The translations under genes and the position numbers were made by a program. This document shows, piece by piece, positions 26,664 to 35,553 of a stretch of DNA of 64,000 nt. The DNA is taken from positions 62,001 through 126,000 of the forward strand of contig CAWCWV010000013.1 of the NCBI GenBank assembly GCA_963799365.1, in the 5' to 3' direction. Positions within the stretch are counted from its first letter, which is position 1. Each line of letters starts with the position of its first letter. The notes beneath the pieces were generated by a model. That model did no database searches, had not been told where the DNA came from, and worked only from the letters and a program-made list of their open reading frames with translations. The DNA comes from Marinirhabdus sp963799365 (GTDB lineage: Bacteria > Bacteroidota > Bacteroidia > Flavobacteriales > Flavobacteriaceae).

Positions 26664-27953
26664 GAAAGAAATATTCTGAATACAAGATTTTAGGTCTTGA
26701 ATGGTTATATGAATACCCGATACATTGGAAATCTGGTAGATTAAGATACCTATGTGATATTACAACTGGTGAAAAGGATACTATTAACCAGACTGATGAT
26801 GGTGAATATCCATTTTTTGTTCGTTCCAAGGATGTAAAAAAGATAGATACATATTCTTTTGATGGGGAAGCAATTTTAACAGCTGGTGATGGTGATATTT
26901 GTAAGATTTGGCATCATATCAACTGTAAGTTCGATTTTCACCAAAGAGTTTATATGTTGTATAATTTTGACAAGGTATTAGGAAGGTTTCTATATTATTT
27001 TTTATCAGAAAATTTCATTCACGAAGTATTTAAATTATCAGCTGAAATCAACGGTAGATTCACTTCGACTACCATTTTTTCATAATTTTCCAGTTGTATA
27101 TCCTTCTATAAATGAACAAAAACAAATTGTTTATTATCTCGATAACAAAATGGGGTTGATTGATTCCATAATAAAAAAGAAACAACGAAAAATTAAACTC
27201 CTTAAAGAAAAACGGACTTCCTTAATCAATGAATCCGTTACAAGGGGACTTGACCCCAATGTTAAAATGAAAGACTCAGGAGTTGAGTGGATTGGTGAGA
27301 TTCCAGAAGAATGGGTAATATCAAAATTAAAATATGATTCACTAAAACCTGTGAGATATGGTTTAAACATTAGTAGTAAAAATTATATTGATAATGGATT
27401 AAGGTTTATTCGCATAACTGACATTACAGATTGGGGAGAATTAATATTAAATAAAGGGAAATTTTTAAATAAAGAACTGGTTGATGAAGATTTTCGTCTT
27501 GAAAAATATGATGTTTTATTTTGTAGAAGTGGGGCTACTGTTGGGAAATCATATTTACATCTTTATGAAAACAATGAATATACGTCTGGGGGTTATTTAG
27601 TAAGATTTAATTTTGGGAACTATTTTTATTCCAAATTTATCTTTTACTTCTCCAAATCAAGTTGTTTTAAAGATTGGATAAAACTGAATACTGTTGTTTC
27701 AACAATTGAAAATGTTAATGGTGAAAAATATTCAAACCTACAATATCCTCTTCCAAATAATGATCAAATTGAAGATATAGTGAAATTTTTAGATAGTAAT
27801 ATTTCAGAGATTTTCCAATTAATCGATTTCGAAAAGAAAAAAATTATAAAATTAAAAGAGTATCGTCAATCTCTTATTTCAGAAGTAGTGACAGGAAAAA
27901 TTAGAGTCTGTGAGGAAGATCTGTCTATAAAACAACCAATACACCAAGAATGA
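26660..27953 (+). pseudogene. hsdS: Type I specificity subunit HsdS, interrupted by a +1 frameshift
   Basis: The first frame (26660-27085) holds target-recognition domain 1 and then runs off (NGRFTSTTIFS-stop). The next frame continues exactly where HsdS should: KSTVDSLRLPFFHNFPVVYP, QKQIVYYLDNKMGLIDSI, conserved helix KIKLLKEKRTSLINESVTRG, then TRD2 and the second conserved helix (KLKEYRQSLISEVVTGKI). Removing one A from GAAATC at about 27045-27047 restores a 430-residue HsdS of normal length. The part from the ATG at 27150 (267 aa) alone contains conserved helix, TRD2, conserved helix, the half-subunit layout known to be able to dimerise. The operon may therefore be altered in specificity, inactive, or fine if this is a read error. 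Confidence 0.88.
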
Positions 27954-30901
27954 GAAATCCAAACGAAGATAGATTTGAGACTCACATTGAGAACTCCTTA
28001 AATAAGTATGATTACACATCTCGATTGTATTCGGAATATGACAGAGTTCATTGTGTTATTGAGGAAGATTTTATAGGGTTTATCAAAGAAACTCAACGAG
28101 AAGAATATGACAAACTATATTCTCAATTTGACACCTCCACAGATAAACAACTAATCAAGGTATTCAATGATACCATTTCTAAAAGAGGGGTTGTAGATGT
28201 TCTTCGAAAAGGAGTCAATACAAGAGGATGTTCATTTGATCTTGTGTATTTCCAACCCAGTAGTGGATTAAATCCCGATCACGAAGATCTGTATAAAAAG
28301 AACAGATTCGTGGTGGTAAGACAACTCCACTATTCCATCAAAAATGAAAACTCCATTGATATGGTTTTATTCCTTAACGGAATTCCCATAATCACTATGG
28401 AGTTGAAAAACCAACTCACAGGACAGAATATTTTAAATTCAGAACGACAATACAAGGAAGACAGAAATCCTTTGGGAGAACCCCTACTTCAATTTAAGAG
28501 GTGTTTAGTCCATTTTTGTGTGGATAATGACCGAGTTTCTATGACCACTCGTTTGAGTGGTGTAAAAACAAGATTTCTCCCTTACAATAAGGGTATCGAT
28601 AATCCATCAGTAAAGGATGACTATAAAAGTGAATACTTATGGAACGACATTTTAAAACCCGATTCACTTTTAGATATCATCGAAAATTTTGTCTTGGTTT
28701 CCATTGAAACAGATAAAACGTGGAGTGTGAAACATCAGAAAGTAGTCGAGGAAAAAAGTGAAGTGTTGATATTCCCTCGATACCACCAATTAGATGTCAT
28801 CAGAAAACTTCGAAATCAAATAAAAAAAGACGGAGTAGGTCATAATTACTTAATACAACATACTACTGGTTCGGGAAAATCCTATTCCATTGGTTGGTTA
28901 TCACACACCTTGACTTCTTTATACAGATCAAAGGATGACACTAATAGAATGTTCGACACCATCTTGGTAATTACAGATCGTAAGGTCCTTGACAAACAAT
29001 TACAGAATACACTAAAATCGTTAGAACAAACTACTGGGGTGGTTAATCCTATCGACATCAACTCCAAACAACTCAAATTATACCTTGAAAAAGGAAAAGA
29101 TATTATCGTCACCACCATTCAGAAATTCCCTTTTGTGTCGGAAACTATTTCCCAATTAAAAGGAAAACGATTTGGGGTTGTTATAGACGAGGTTCATTCT
29201 TCACAAAGTGGAGAAACATCTAAACATTTGAAAAAGGCGTTAGGAGTGGTCGAAAATGGTTCTGAGGATGAAGAGGAATTAGATTATGAAGAAGTAATTC
29301 GAAGAGAAATAGAAGCTCGTGGGAAACAAGACCATATTTCTTTTTTCGGATTTACTGGAACTCCTAAGAATAAAACATTACGATTATTCGGTGAAAAAAA
29401 CGAAGATGGAAACTATGCTCCGTTTCATTCGTATTCTATGAAACAATCTATTTACGAAGGTTTTACCCTTGATGTCTTGGAACATTATACCACTTACAAA
29501 AGGTTATTCAAAGTCAAACAGAAAAATGACGAGGATAAAGAACTACCTGAAAGTAAGGCGATGAGTGTTTTAGTTGATTATGTTGATAGTCATCGTAAAG
29601 TTGTAGAACAAAAGGTTTCTATTATTTTGAATCAGTTTATAGGTCATACTTCGAAGAAGATAAATGGTCAAGGTCGTGGGATGGTAGTTGTAAGATCAAG
29701 GAAACATTGTGTTCTCTTCTTTCTTGAAATGAAAAAACAGATGAGAGAACGAGGACTTCCCTATTCTTGTTTAGTAGCATTTAGTGATAAAGTATCATTG
29801 GATGGAAAAGAATACACAGAATCCTCTCTAAACACCGAAAATGGAATGGAGGGGTCAAGTATCCCTGATGGACTCAAAGATCCACGATTTCGTATCCTAA
29901 TCGTGTCAAACAAGTTTCAAACTGGTTTTGATGAACCACTCATCCACTCCATGTTCGTAGATAAAAAATTAAGTGGAGTTCAATGTGTTCAAACCTTATC
30001 TCGACTCAACAGAACAAAATCAGGTAAGACAGACACATTTGTATTGGACTTTGTAAATGACACAGAAGATATTGTGGAGTCATTTCAGGATTATTACACT
30101 TCGACCATCTTAGTAGGTGAAGTAGATCCCGATCACCTATACGGACTTCAATACGACATAGAATCTTTTAATTTATTTACGGATGATCAGGTAGAGAGGT
30201 TTTGTAAAGAATTTTATAAGATTACTGACACCGATGAGAAACTTCAACCCATCATTGAGGAAGTAATCGATAAATGGAAAGAGTTAGAGAATGATGAAAT
30301 GAGGATGGGATTTAAATCTAAGATTCAATCATTTATCAGGTTATATTCTTATATCTCACAAATCATCAAGTTTCAAGAAATACAATGGGAAAAACTCTTT
30401 GTTTTCCTGAGATATGTGAATAAGAAACTTCCAAAACGAGATAATGAGAGAATAGACATCACAGATGCCGTAGATCTAAACTCATTAAGAATCCAAATGA
30501 TGGGGGAATCCAACCTTTCACTCCAAGATCGAAAAGGAGAATTATACCCAATTGGTGAGGATGGCACAGGCGGAGTTAATGAACCTGAGTATTCTCTGTT
30601 ATCACAAATAATTTCAAGACTGAATGAAGTGTATGGAATTGATTTAACAGAAGAGGATTTGATAGACTTGAAACATGTTGAAGAACGAATGAGGAAAAAT
30701 CAGGATTTGGAGTCAGTAATGGTTGGTAACAACACTGAGGACGACAAAAAAGATTTCTTCAAAAAGGTGATGAAAGATGAAGTCAGTGAATACTATGGAG
30801 ATCGGTTAGGGTTCTATAAAAAAATCATGAACACTAAGGTATTCCCAATGATCTTGGATGGACTATATCGAGAGTATAATCGTAATACACCAGGTTTATA
30901 A
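27950..30901 (+). CDS. hsdR: Type I restriction endonuclease subunit HsdR
   Basis: 983 residues. The ATP-driven translocase and nuclease subunit. The N-terminal PD-(D/E)XK nuclease carries the ELK motif at 151-153 (TMELKNQLTG) after a conserved Asp. The SF2 motor has Walker A TTGSGKS near residues 305-311, the DEVH box at 413-416 and motif III FGFTGTP. A helical C-terminal assembly region follows. Full-length and unbroken. It starts 4 bases inside hsdS and its stop is directly followed by the ATG of the next gene. Confidence 0.96.
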   Translation: MRNPNEDRFETHIENSLNKYDYTSRLYSEYDRVHCVIEEDFIGFIKETQREEYDKLYSQFDTSTDKQLIKVFNDTISKRGVVDVLRKGVNTRGCSFDLVYFQPSSGLNPDHEDLYKKNRFVVVRQLHYSIKNENSIDMVLFLNGIPIITMELKNQLTGQNILNSERQYKEDRNPLGEPLLQFKRCLVHFCVDNDRVSMTTRLSGVKTRFLPYNKGIDNPSVKDDYKSEYLWNDILKPDSLLDIIENFVLVSIETDKTWSVKHQKVVEEKSEVLIFPRYHQLDVIRKLRNQIKKDGVGHNYLIQHTTGSGKSYSIGWLSHTLTSLYRSKDDTNRMFDTILVITDRKVLDKQLQNTLKSLEQTTGVVNPIDINSKQLKLYLEKGKDIIVTTIQKFPFVSETISQLKGKRFGVVIDEVHSSQSGETSKHLKKALGVVENGSEDEEELDYEEVIRREIEARGKQDHISFFGFTGTPKNKTLRLFGEKNEDGNYAPFHSYSMKQSIYEGFTLDVLEHYTTYKRLFKVKQKNDEDKELPESKAMSVLVDYVDSHRKVVEQKVSIILNQFIGHTSKKINGQGRGMVVVRSRKHCVLFFLEMKKQMRERGLPYSCLVAFSDKVSLDGKEYTESSLNTENGMEGSSIPDGLKDPRFRILIVSNKFQTGFDEPLIHSMFVDKKLSGVQCVQTLSRLNRTKSGKTDTFVLDFVNDTEDIVESFQDYYTSTILVGEVDPDHLYGLQYDIESFNLFTDDQVERFCKEFYKITDTDEKLQPIIEEVIDKWKELENDEMRMGFKSKIQSFIRLYSYISQIIKFQEIQWEKLFVFLRYVNKKLPKRDNERIDITDAVDLNSLRIQMMGESNLSLQDRKGELYPIGEDGTGGVNEPEYSLLSQIISRLNEVYGIDLTEEDLIDLKHVEERMRKNQDLESVMVGNNTEDDKKDFFKKVMKDEVSEYYGDRLGFYKKIMNTKVFPMILDGLYREYNRNTPGL

Positions 30902-32065
30902 ATGAGTAAAAAACTCAATTACAAAGAATTGATAGATAAATATTCAGAATTCTTATCTCAGGACATCCCTGAGATGGATGTAAGAAGAAAATCCTTTCTT
31001 GAATGTTCTGGACTAAACTATAAAGAACTTGTTAATAGTAATATTCTCCAATTCTACTTTGATCCAAATGAGGAACACGGTTTTGGAAACTTATTTTTGG
31101 AATCTCTTCTTTCATTTGTAGAAGAAGAAACGAGAAAAAGAATTCAAGAAAAATTTGAAATAGTTGAAGTAGTAAGAGAATTTTCTACTAATTCAGGTCG
31201 TATTGACTTAATTATAAAAGGGTATGTTGAAGGTGTCAATCGGGTCCAATCAGTGGTTATCATTGAGAATAAAATTCATCACTTTTTTGACAACAATCCT
31301 TTTGACGACTATTGGAAAAGTTTCCCTGAGGTTTCAGAAAAAGATAAAGTTGGAATTCTTCTCACATTAAATAAAGAAAACTATTTACCTCCAAATTTTA
31401 AAAATATAACTCACAAAAAACTTATTACTAAGGTTTTTAATATCATAGGGGATCGTATCTCTCATTCAGATGACAGACACCTTCTTTTCTTAAAAGACTA
31501 TAAGTTAACGATTGATAATTTATCCGATATACCAAAGATGGAAGATTCTATAAAATTTATGTATGAACACGGACAGAAAATAATACAACTAACCAAATTG
31601 GAAACTAAGGTTTTAAATGGTCTAAAAGAACAATGTAAAATTGTATTGAATGAAATTAATTTTTTAGAATTTAATTATGGATTCAATAGTTCTAATGCTC
31701 ACAGTTTCACTTTAAGTTCCATTCTCGATAATTTCACAATTAAACATTATGTTTTCTATAAAGAAATTTTCAATGAAAAAAGATTCGGGTTTCATACCTT
31801 TTCTTTAATTAGAGATCACCCTGATTTTACTCAATATTTTAACCAAAACAGACACAAATTTGATTATAGTATCAAAGAAATTGATGTCGAGGATGTCAGT
31901 TATTGGGGTTCAGGAGAGGTAATGTATGGGGAATACTGGCCTGATAATTTGACTTTGGAAGAAGTATCTGACTTTGGTTCGTTATTTAAAAATCTTTTTA
32001 TCGATAAGATAATTCCTTTCGAGAGATGGATTAGAGCAGAGTATGAGGAATTTAAAAACCAATAG
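30902..32065 (+). CDS. PD-(D/E)XK nuclease-family protein appended to the hsd operon
   Basis: 387 residues. The nuclease core is seen in residues about 75-150: NILQFYFDPNEEHGFGNLFL near the start, then SGRIDLIIKG (active-site Asp) and VVIIENKIHH (Glu-x-Lys). This matches the PDDEXK_4-type families that occur in many defence and mobile islands. The C-terminal half is unassigned. It begins at the base after the hsdR stop codon, so it is co-translated with it, suggesting it belongs to the restriction system or rides on it as separate defence cargo. Confidence 0.78.
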   Translation: MSKKLNYKELIDKYSEFLSQDIPEMDVRRKSFLECSGLNYKELVNSNILQFYFDPNEEHGFGNLFLESLLSFVEEETRKRIQEKFEIVEVVREFSTNSGRIDLIIKGYVEGVNRVQSVVIIENKIHHFFDNNPFDDYWKSFPEVSEKDKVGILLTLNKENYLPPNFKNITHKKLITKVFNIIGDRISHSDDRHLLFLKDYKLTIDNLSDIPKMEDSIKFMYEHGQKIIQLTKLETKVLNGLKEQCKIVLNEINFLEFNYGFNSSNAHSFTLSSILDNFTIKHYVFYKEIFNEKRFGFHTFSLIRDHPDFTQYFNQNRHKFDYSIKEIDVEDVSYWGSGEVMYGEYWPDNLTLEEVSDFGSLFKNLFIDKIIPFERWIRAEYEEFKNQ

Positions 32066-32071
32066 AGTAAT

Positions 32072-32485
32072 CTATCTTTTAAAGATATAGTGGGTCATGT
32101 CCCCTAATTTAGACCGAAAGGTGAATCCCTGAGATTCAAGAAATTTCTTACCCTTCAAATTATCTTCTTTTACAAAACCAACGATATTTTTAATCTTTTC
32201 TGGTAATTCTTGTTTCAAGTAATCAATAAATAACTTTCCATACCCCTTACTTCTATAATCAGGAAATATAAACCGTCTAAAATCCTCACATCTATAATCT
32301 CCCAATTCTACCATCATAATACCAATAATCTTATCTTCTAATGACATTTTATAAAAGGTTAATGTTTTAGAGTTGAAGTTAAAGTTCAAGTCATTTCTTT
32401 CTCTATCAGTCAATCCTTTTACCAAGTTGTATAATTCTAACCTTTCCTCTTTTGAATCAAACTTTGTAATTACTGGTGATTCCAT
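32072..32485 (-). CDS. GNAT-family N-acetyltransferase
   Basis: 137 residues. GNAT fold with the acetyl-CoA-binding loop RSKGYGK (R-x-x-G-x-G), preceded by strand DKIIGIMMVELGDYRCEDFRRFIFPD and followed by VKEDNLKGKKFLESQGF, the classical motif B. The substrate is unknown. It is the last gene of the element, convergent with the nuclease gene (6-base gap) and close to the right-end arm sites. Confidence 0.88.
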   Translation of the reverse strand: MESPVITKFDSKEERLELYNLVKGLTDRERNDLNFNFNSKTLTFYKMSLEDKIIGIMMVELGDYRCEDFRRFIFPDYRSKGYGKLFIDYLKQELPEKIKNIVGFVKEDNLKGKKFLESQGFTFRSKLGDMTHYIFKR

Positions 32486-32533
32486 ATGAATACTGGGATG
32501 AAAAGATTAGTTAATAAAAAATAATTTCAAAAT

Positions 32534-32556
32534 TGTTTTACACCAATGTTTTACAC
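32534..32556 (+). repeat. Right pair of TGTTTTACAC direct repeats (candidate arm sites)
   Basis: TGTTTTACAC at 32534-32543 and 32547-32556, the same 10-mer and orientation as the pair at 9381-9401. Spacing is 13 bp here and 11 bp at the left. Confidence 0.55.
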
Positions 32557-32565
32557 AAAAAACAG

Positions 32566-32598
32566 AAAACCCTCTAAATCAAGGATTTAAAGGGTTTT
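32566..32598 (-). terminator. Hairpin at the element's right end, beside tRNA-Phe
   Basis: 15-base arms with one mismatch (32566-32580 / 32584-32598), 3-base loop, T-rich tail on the minus strand, five bases past the tRNA 3' end. It overlaps the right subterminal inverted repeat (32575-32598). It can replace the native tRNA terminator that integration displaced to 9244-9274. Confidence 0.6.
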
Positions 32599-32600
32599 AG

Positions 32601-32614
32601 TGTGGTACCTCCAG
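32601..32614. repeat. attR: 14-bp core at the tRNA-Phe 3' end
   Basis: TGTGGTACCTCCAG, identical to 9274-9287. It overlaps the 3' end of the intact tRNA-Phe gene (32603-32675). Confidence 0.85.
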
Positions 32615-32675
32615 GAATCGAACCAGGGACACATGGATTTTCAGTCCATTGCTCTACCAACTGAGCTAAGGTACC
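32603..32675 (-). tRNA. tRNA-Phe (anticodon GAA)
   Basis: 73 nucleotides. Acceptor stem GGTACCT/AGGTACC, D-arm GCTCAGTTGGTAGAGC, anticodon arm ATGGA-CTGAAAA-TCCAT with anticodon GAA, T-loop TTCGATT and discriminator A. CCA is not encoded. The T-stem has CCTGG on both sides, giving a T-T mismatch at its middle pair. The gene is intact although its 3' end is the integration site. Confidence 0.97.
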
Positions 32676-32720
32676 TTTTAAAGTTTACTTACAAACCGAA
32701 CATCGGTGCGTAAGCGGGTG

Positions 32721-32750
32721 CAAATATAAGTTTATTTTAAATATTGCAAA
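32721..32750 (-). promoter_or_regulatory. Promoter of tRNA-Phe (TTTG / TAnnTTTG)
   Basis: The minus strand reads TTTG at 32747-32750, 18 bases, then TATATTTG at 32721-32728. Both match the Bacteroidota -33/-7 consensus. The predicted start lies about 40 bases before the tRNA. Confidence 0.65.
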
Positions 32751-32760
32751 ATATATTCAT

Positions 32761-32794
32761 AAAAAAACCGAAACAAAATTGTTTCGGTTTTTTT
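32761..32794. terminator. Terminator after the 74-aa gene
   Basis: Perfect 16-pair stem (32761-32776 / 32779-32794) with core ACCGAAACAA and flanking A and T runs. It follows the stop codon of the minus-strand gene ending at 32808. Confidence 0.8.
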
Positions 32795-32807
32795 ATGAAT
32801 GCAACTA

Positions 32808-33032
32808 TTAGGCTGCCAGTGCACGACCTTTTAATCGTTTCTCAATTTTTTGTTTTATAACGGTAAGACGTTTCATTAAATCCATTAAGGTAGAATCTTT
32901 ACTTTCCTTATATAATTCATTAACGCCAAGAATTAATTCTTTTGCTTTTCGGCTTGCCTTAATTCTATCACTTGTGGTTTTAAAGGTAAGTTTCTCTTGC
33001 TCAAATTGCAAGGCTTCGTTTATGATATCCAT
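32808..33032 (-). CDS. Small conserved-looking helical protein (74 aa)
   Basis: Soluble, charged and predicted all-helical (QFEQEKLTFKTTSDRIKASRKAKELILGVNELYKES, then MKRLTVIKQKIEKRLKGR). It has a proper terminator and a stand-alone position, so it is likely real. I do not recognise the family. Confidence 0.65.
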   Translation of the reverse strand: MDIINEALQFEQEKLTFKTTSDRIKASRKAKELILGVNELYKESKDSTLMDLMKRLTVIKQKIEKRLKGRALAA

Positions 33033-33215
33033 GTACTTGTATTTTAAAGGTTGGAACTTGTGTGATTTTCTAATAATTAAAACTAAATATACTTGAGTTT
33101 AGTGTTTTAAATTAAAATTTAAACAAAACTTTAACACAGTCTATATTCTATGGTCACAAATGTACATTTATACCCATAAATAGTACCTTTACGGCATATT
33201 AATGTTATCACAATT

Positions 33216-33968
33216 ATGAGGAGTTTTATATTAGTAACACTTTTATGTGCCACGATTTCTGGAAATGCACAGATATTAAATGCAGAATCACTTAGAAAAG
33301 TAACAGATACCTCTGGTTTTTCAGGTGCCGCAAGTGTAGATTTTGCCCTTAAACGAAATGTAAATGATTTTGTCACTTTGGGAAGTGATATTCACCTTCA
33401 GTATAAAAACAAAAACCATCTTGCTCTTTTTAAAAACGACGTCAATTTTCAGAAAATTGAAGGAGAAAAATTTGAAAACAGCCTTATCTCCCACTTGCGT
33501 TATAACTACAAATTTCGACCAAGAAGTATTTGGGAAGTCTTTACACAAGGGCAATACAACAAAATAAATCTTATCGAATTCAGAGGCCTCGTAGGCACAG
33601 GGCCAAGGTTTAAGCTCACTAATTCTGAAAAATATAAGTTTTACTTAGGCACCTCAGCAATGTTCGAATACGAAGAATTAATAGATGGTTTTACTCCGAT
33701 TCAACGAAGTTTTAGAAATAGCTCTTACTTCTCTTTTAGTTTATACCCGTCGGAACATATAAGTATTATAAGCACAACCTATTATCAGCCACTTTTTAAA
33801 GATGTTAGCGATTATCGTATTTCTAGCCAAAGCTCTCTTTTGGTAGGACTTTTTACTAATTTTTCAGTAAAACTGAGTCATACTTTTGTGTTTGATGCAT
33901 TTCCAGCGGTAGGGATTCCAAATTCTCAATATGAGTTCAAAACAGGTATAGCTTATACCTTTGATTAA
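33216..33968 (+). CDS. DUF481-type outer-membrane protein
   Basis: 250 residues. The signal peptide (MRSFILVTLLCATISGNAQ) is followed by a series of amphipathic strands (FVTLGSDIHLQYKNKNHLALF; SLISHLRYNYKFRPRSIWEVF; FRGLVGTGPRFKL) typical of the DUF481 barrel family, and the last residues (EFKTGIAYTFD) form a terminal beta-signal. It stands alone between the tRNA region and the arsenosugar genes. Confidence 0.78.
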   Translation: MRSFILVTLLCATISGNAQILNAESLRKVTDTSGFSGAASVDFALKRNVNDFVTLGSDIHLQYKNKNHLALFKNDVNFQKIEGEKFENSLISHLRYNYKFRPRSIWEVFTQGQYNKINLIEFRGLVGTGPRFKLTNSEKYKFYLGTSAMFEYEELIDGFTPIQRSFRNSSYFSFSLYPSEHISIISTTYYQPLFKDVSDYRISSQSSLLVGLFTNFSVKLSHTFVFDAFPAVGIPNSQYEFKTGIAYTFD

Positions 33969-34082
33969 TTTTCACAATTCTTTCGTAAGGTTTCAGCTAT
34001 ACGAAGACTACTTTGTTATATTTACGCAAGAAAAAACCAAACAAAATTTTGTTTCGTACATATAAAACCAACCTATTAAAAT

Positions 34083-34412
34083 ATGTCATACTACGATCCT
34101 AAAGACCTTCGTAAATTTGGGGATATCACCCAGTGGAGCGAAGAACTTGGCAACAAATTTTTCGATTACTATGGGAAAGTATTCGAAGAAGGCGCCCTCA
34201 CAGCCCGCGAAAAATCTTTAATCGCCTTGGCCGTTGCCCATACAGAGCAATGCCCGTATTGTATAGATGCATACACCAAAGATGCTTTACAGCGTGGCGT
34301 GACCAAAGAAGAAATGATGGAGGCCATACACGCTGGAGCCGCTATTAAAAGTGGCGCAACCTTAGTTCACGGAGTAATGATGATGAATAAAGTAAATAAA
34401 TTAGACGGATAA
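34083..34412 (+). CDS. AhpD/carboxymuconolactone-decarboxylase-like protein of arsenosugar clusters
   Basis: 109 residues, the peroxidase-like protein that usually precedes ArsS in arsenosugar clusters. The redox CxxC is Cys57-Pro-Tyr-Cys60 in TEQCPYCIDAYTKDA, embedded in the all-helical AhpD-like fold (TAREKSLIALAVAH; EEMMEAIHAGAAIKSGA). It may handle oxidised arsenic or thiols in the pathway (inference). It is 58 bases upstream of arsS and very likely co-transcribed. Confidence 0.88.
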   Translation: MSYYDPKDLRKFGDITQWSEELGNKFFDYYGKVFEEGALTAREKSLIALAVAHTEQCPYCIDAYTKDALQRGVTKEEMMEAIHAGAAIKSGATLVHGVMMMNKVNKLDG

Positions 34413-34470
34413 AAGATCAATTAGGGGAATCCTTCCTCTTTCTTCTTTCCTCTTTTTTCTAAAACATTCT

Positions 34471-35541
34471 ATGGGAAAACTAAAAACACAAAGCTTACAC
34501 AAACGCGATAGCGACCTTGCTCAATCTAACCGACAATTAGAAATTCTTTCTAACGGAATTTTTAAAAATGGGGAACTTCCTACGTTTGCAAAAAAAATAA
34601 AAGAAACTACAAATCACTTTCCATTACGTCCTAAAAAACTAGAAATTCTACAAATCAATGTAGGTTATATGTGCAACCAGGTTTGTGAGCACTGCCACGT
34701 AGATGCAGGTCCAGACCGTAAGGAAATTATGACATGGGAAACCATGGAGCAATGTTTAGAGGTAATCCGTAACACGGGAGCACATACACTAGATCTTACT
34801 GGTGGCGCACCAGAAATGAACCCCCACTTTAGACGTTTTGTAGAAGAAGCCAGTAAAGCAGGAATTAAAGACTTTATCGTTCGTAGTAATCTAACTATTA
34901 TTCGTGCGAATAAAAAATATTACGATCTTCCAGATTTCTTCAAAAAGCATAATGTACACGTAGTAAGCTCTATGCCGCACTGGACCAGAGGAAAAACAGA
35001 TAAGCAACGTGGTGAAGGTGTTTTCGATATGTCCATAAAAGCTTTGCAAGAACTCAACGAACGTGGGTACGGGATGCCAGATAGCGAATTACGTTTAGAT
35101 TTGGTCTACAATCCAAGTGGCGCTTTTTTACCAGGCGATCAAGCCAGTATGGAAAAAGATTTTAAAAAGGCGTTATTAGAAGATTTTGGGATTCAGTTTC
35201 ACAACTTATTTGCCATCACAAATTTACCTATCGCACGGTTTTTGGACTATTTAATAGCTTCCGAAAATTACGAAGATTATATGTATCAACTGGTAGATGC
35301 GTACAATCCAGCTGCGGTGGAGAATGTAATGTGTACCAATACTATTTCCATAAGTTGGGACGGGTATTTATTTGATTGTGATTTCAACCAAATGCTGGAA
35401 TTGCCCGTAGCCAGTAAAGTAAAACATATTAAGGATTATAACGAAGATCTCTTAAACGACAGAAATATTGTAATTTCACAACATTGCTACGGTTGTACAG
35501 CAGGTGCAGGAAGTAGTTGCCAAGGAACGGTGACAGAGTAA
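34471..35541 (+). CDS. arsS: Arsenosugar biosynthesis radical SAM protein ArsS
   Basis: 356 residues. Radical SAM cluster motif Cys68-x3-Cys72-x2-Cys75 (MCNQVCEHCH), GGAPEMN as the SAM-binding GGE-like segment, and a C-terminal cysteine motif (CYGCTAGAGSSCQG) characteristic of the family. ArsS transfers a 5'-deoxyadenosyl group to dimethylated arsenic, forming the arsenosugar precursor. Together with ArsM at 45963 this defines the pathway. Full-length. Confidence 0.95.
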   Translation: MGKLKTQSLHKRDSDLAQSNRQLEILSNGIFKNGELPTFAKKIKETTNHFPLRPKKLEILQINVGYMCNQVCEHCHVDAGPDRKEIMTWETMEQCLEVIRNTGAHTLDLTGGAPEMNPHFRRFVEEASKAGIKDFIVRSNLTIIRANKKYYDLPDFFKKHNVHVVSSMPHWTRGKTDKQRGEGVFDMSIKALQELNERGYGMPDSELRLDLVYNPSGAFLPGDQASMEKDFKKALLEDFGIQFHNLFAITNLPIARFLDYLIASENYEDYMYQLVDAYNPAAVENVMCTNTISISWDGYLFDCDFNQMLELPVASKVKHIKDYNEDLLNDRNIVISQHCYGCTAGAGSSCQGTVTE

Positions 35542-35553
35542 TGCCTCGATACA

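Larger units (their letters stand above)
9274..32614. mobile_element. Integrative element in tRNA-Phe (about 23.3 kb)
   Basis: Both ends carry the same 14 bases, TGTGGTACCTCCAG (9274-9287 and 32601-32614). At the right end these are the last bases of the intact tRNA-Phe gene. A tyrosine recombinase gene begins about 150 bases inside the left end. Paired TGTTTTACAC sites and inverted repeats lie just inside both ends. The contents are typical of an accessory island: recombinases, a polymerase-like protein, SRAP, ParB-methyltransferase, CHAT protease, sigma factor, type I restriction-modification and many unknown genes, all visibly more A/T-rich than the flanks. No relaxase, mating-pair, capsid or terminase gene was recognised, so it is either a non-conjugative island or moved by a helper. 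Confidence 0.9.

Noticed and set aside
9274..32614. Prophage or conjugative element
   Set aside because: No terminase, capsid, portal, tail, lysis, relaxase or mating-pair gene was recognised.
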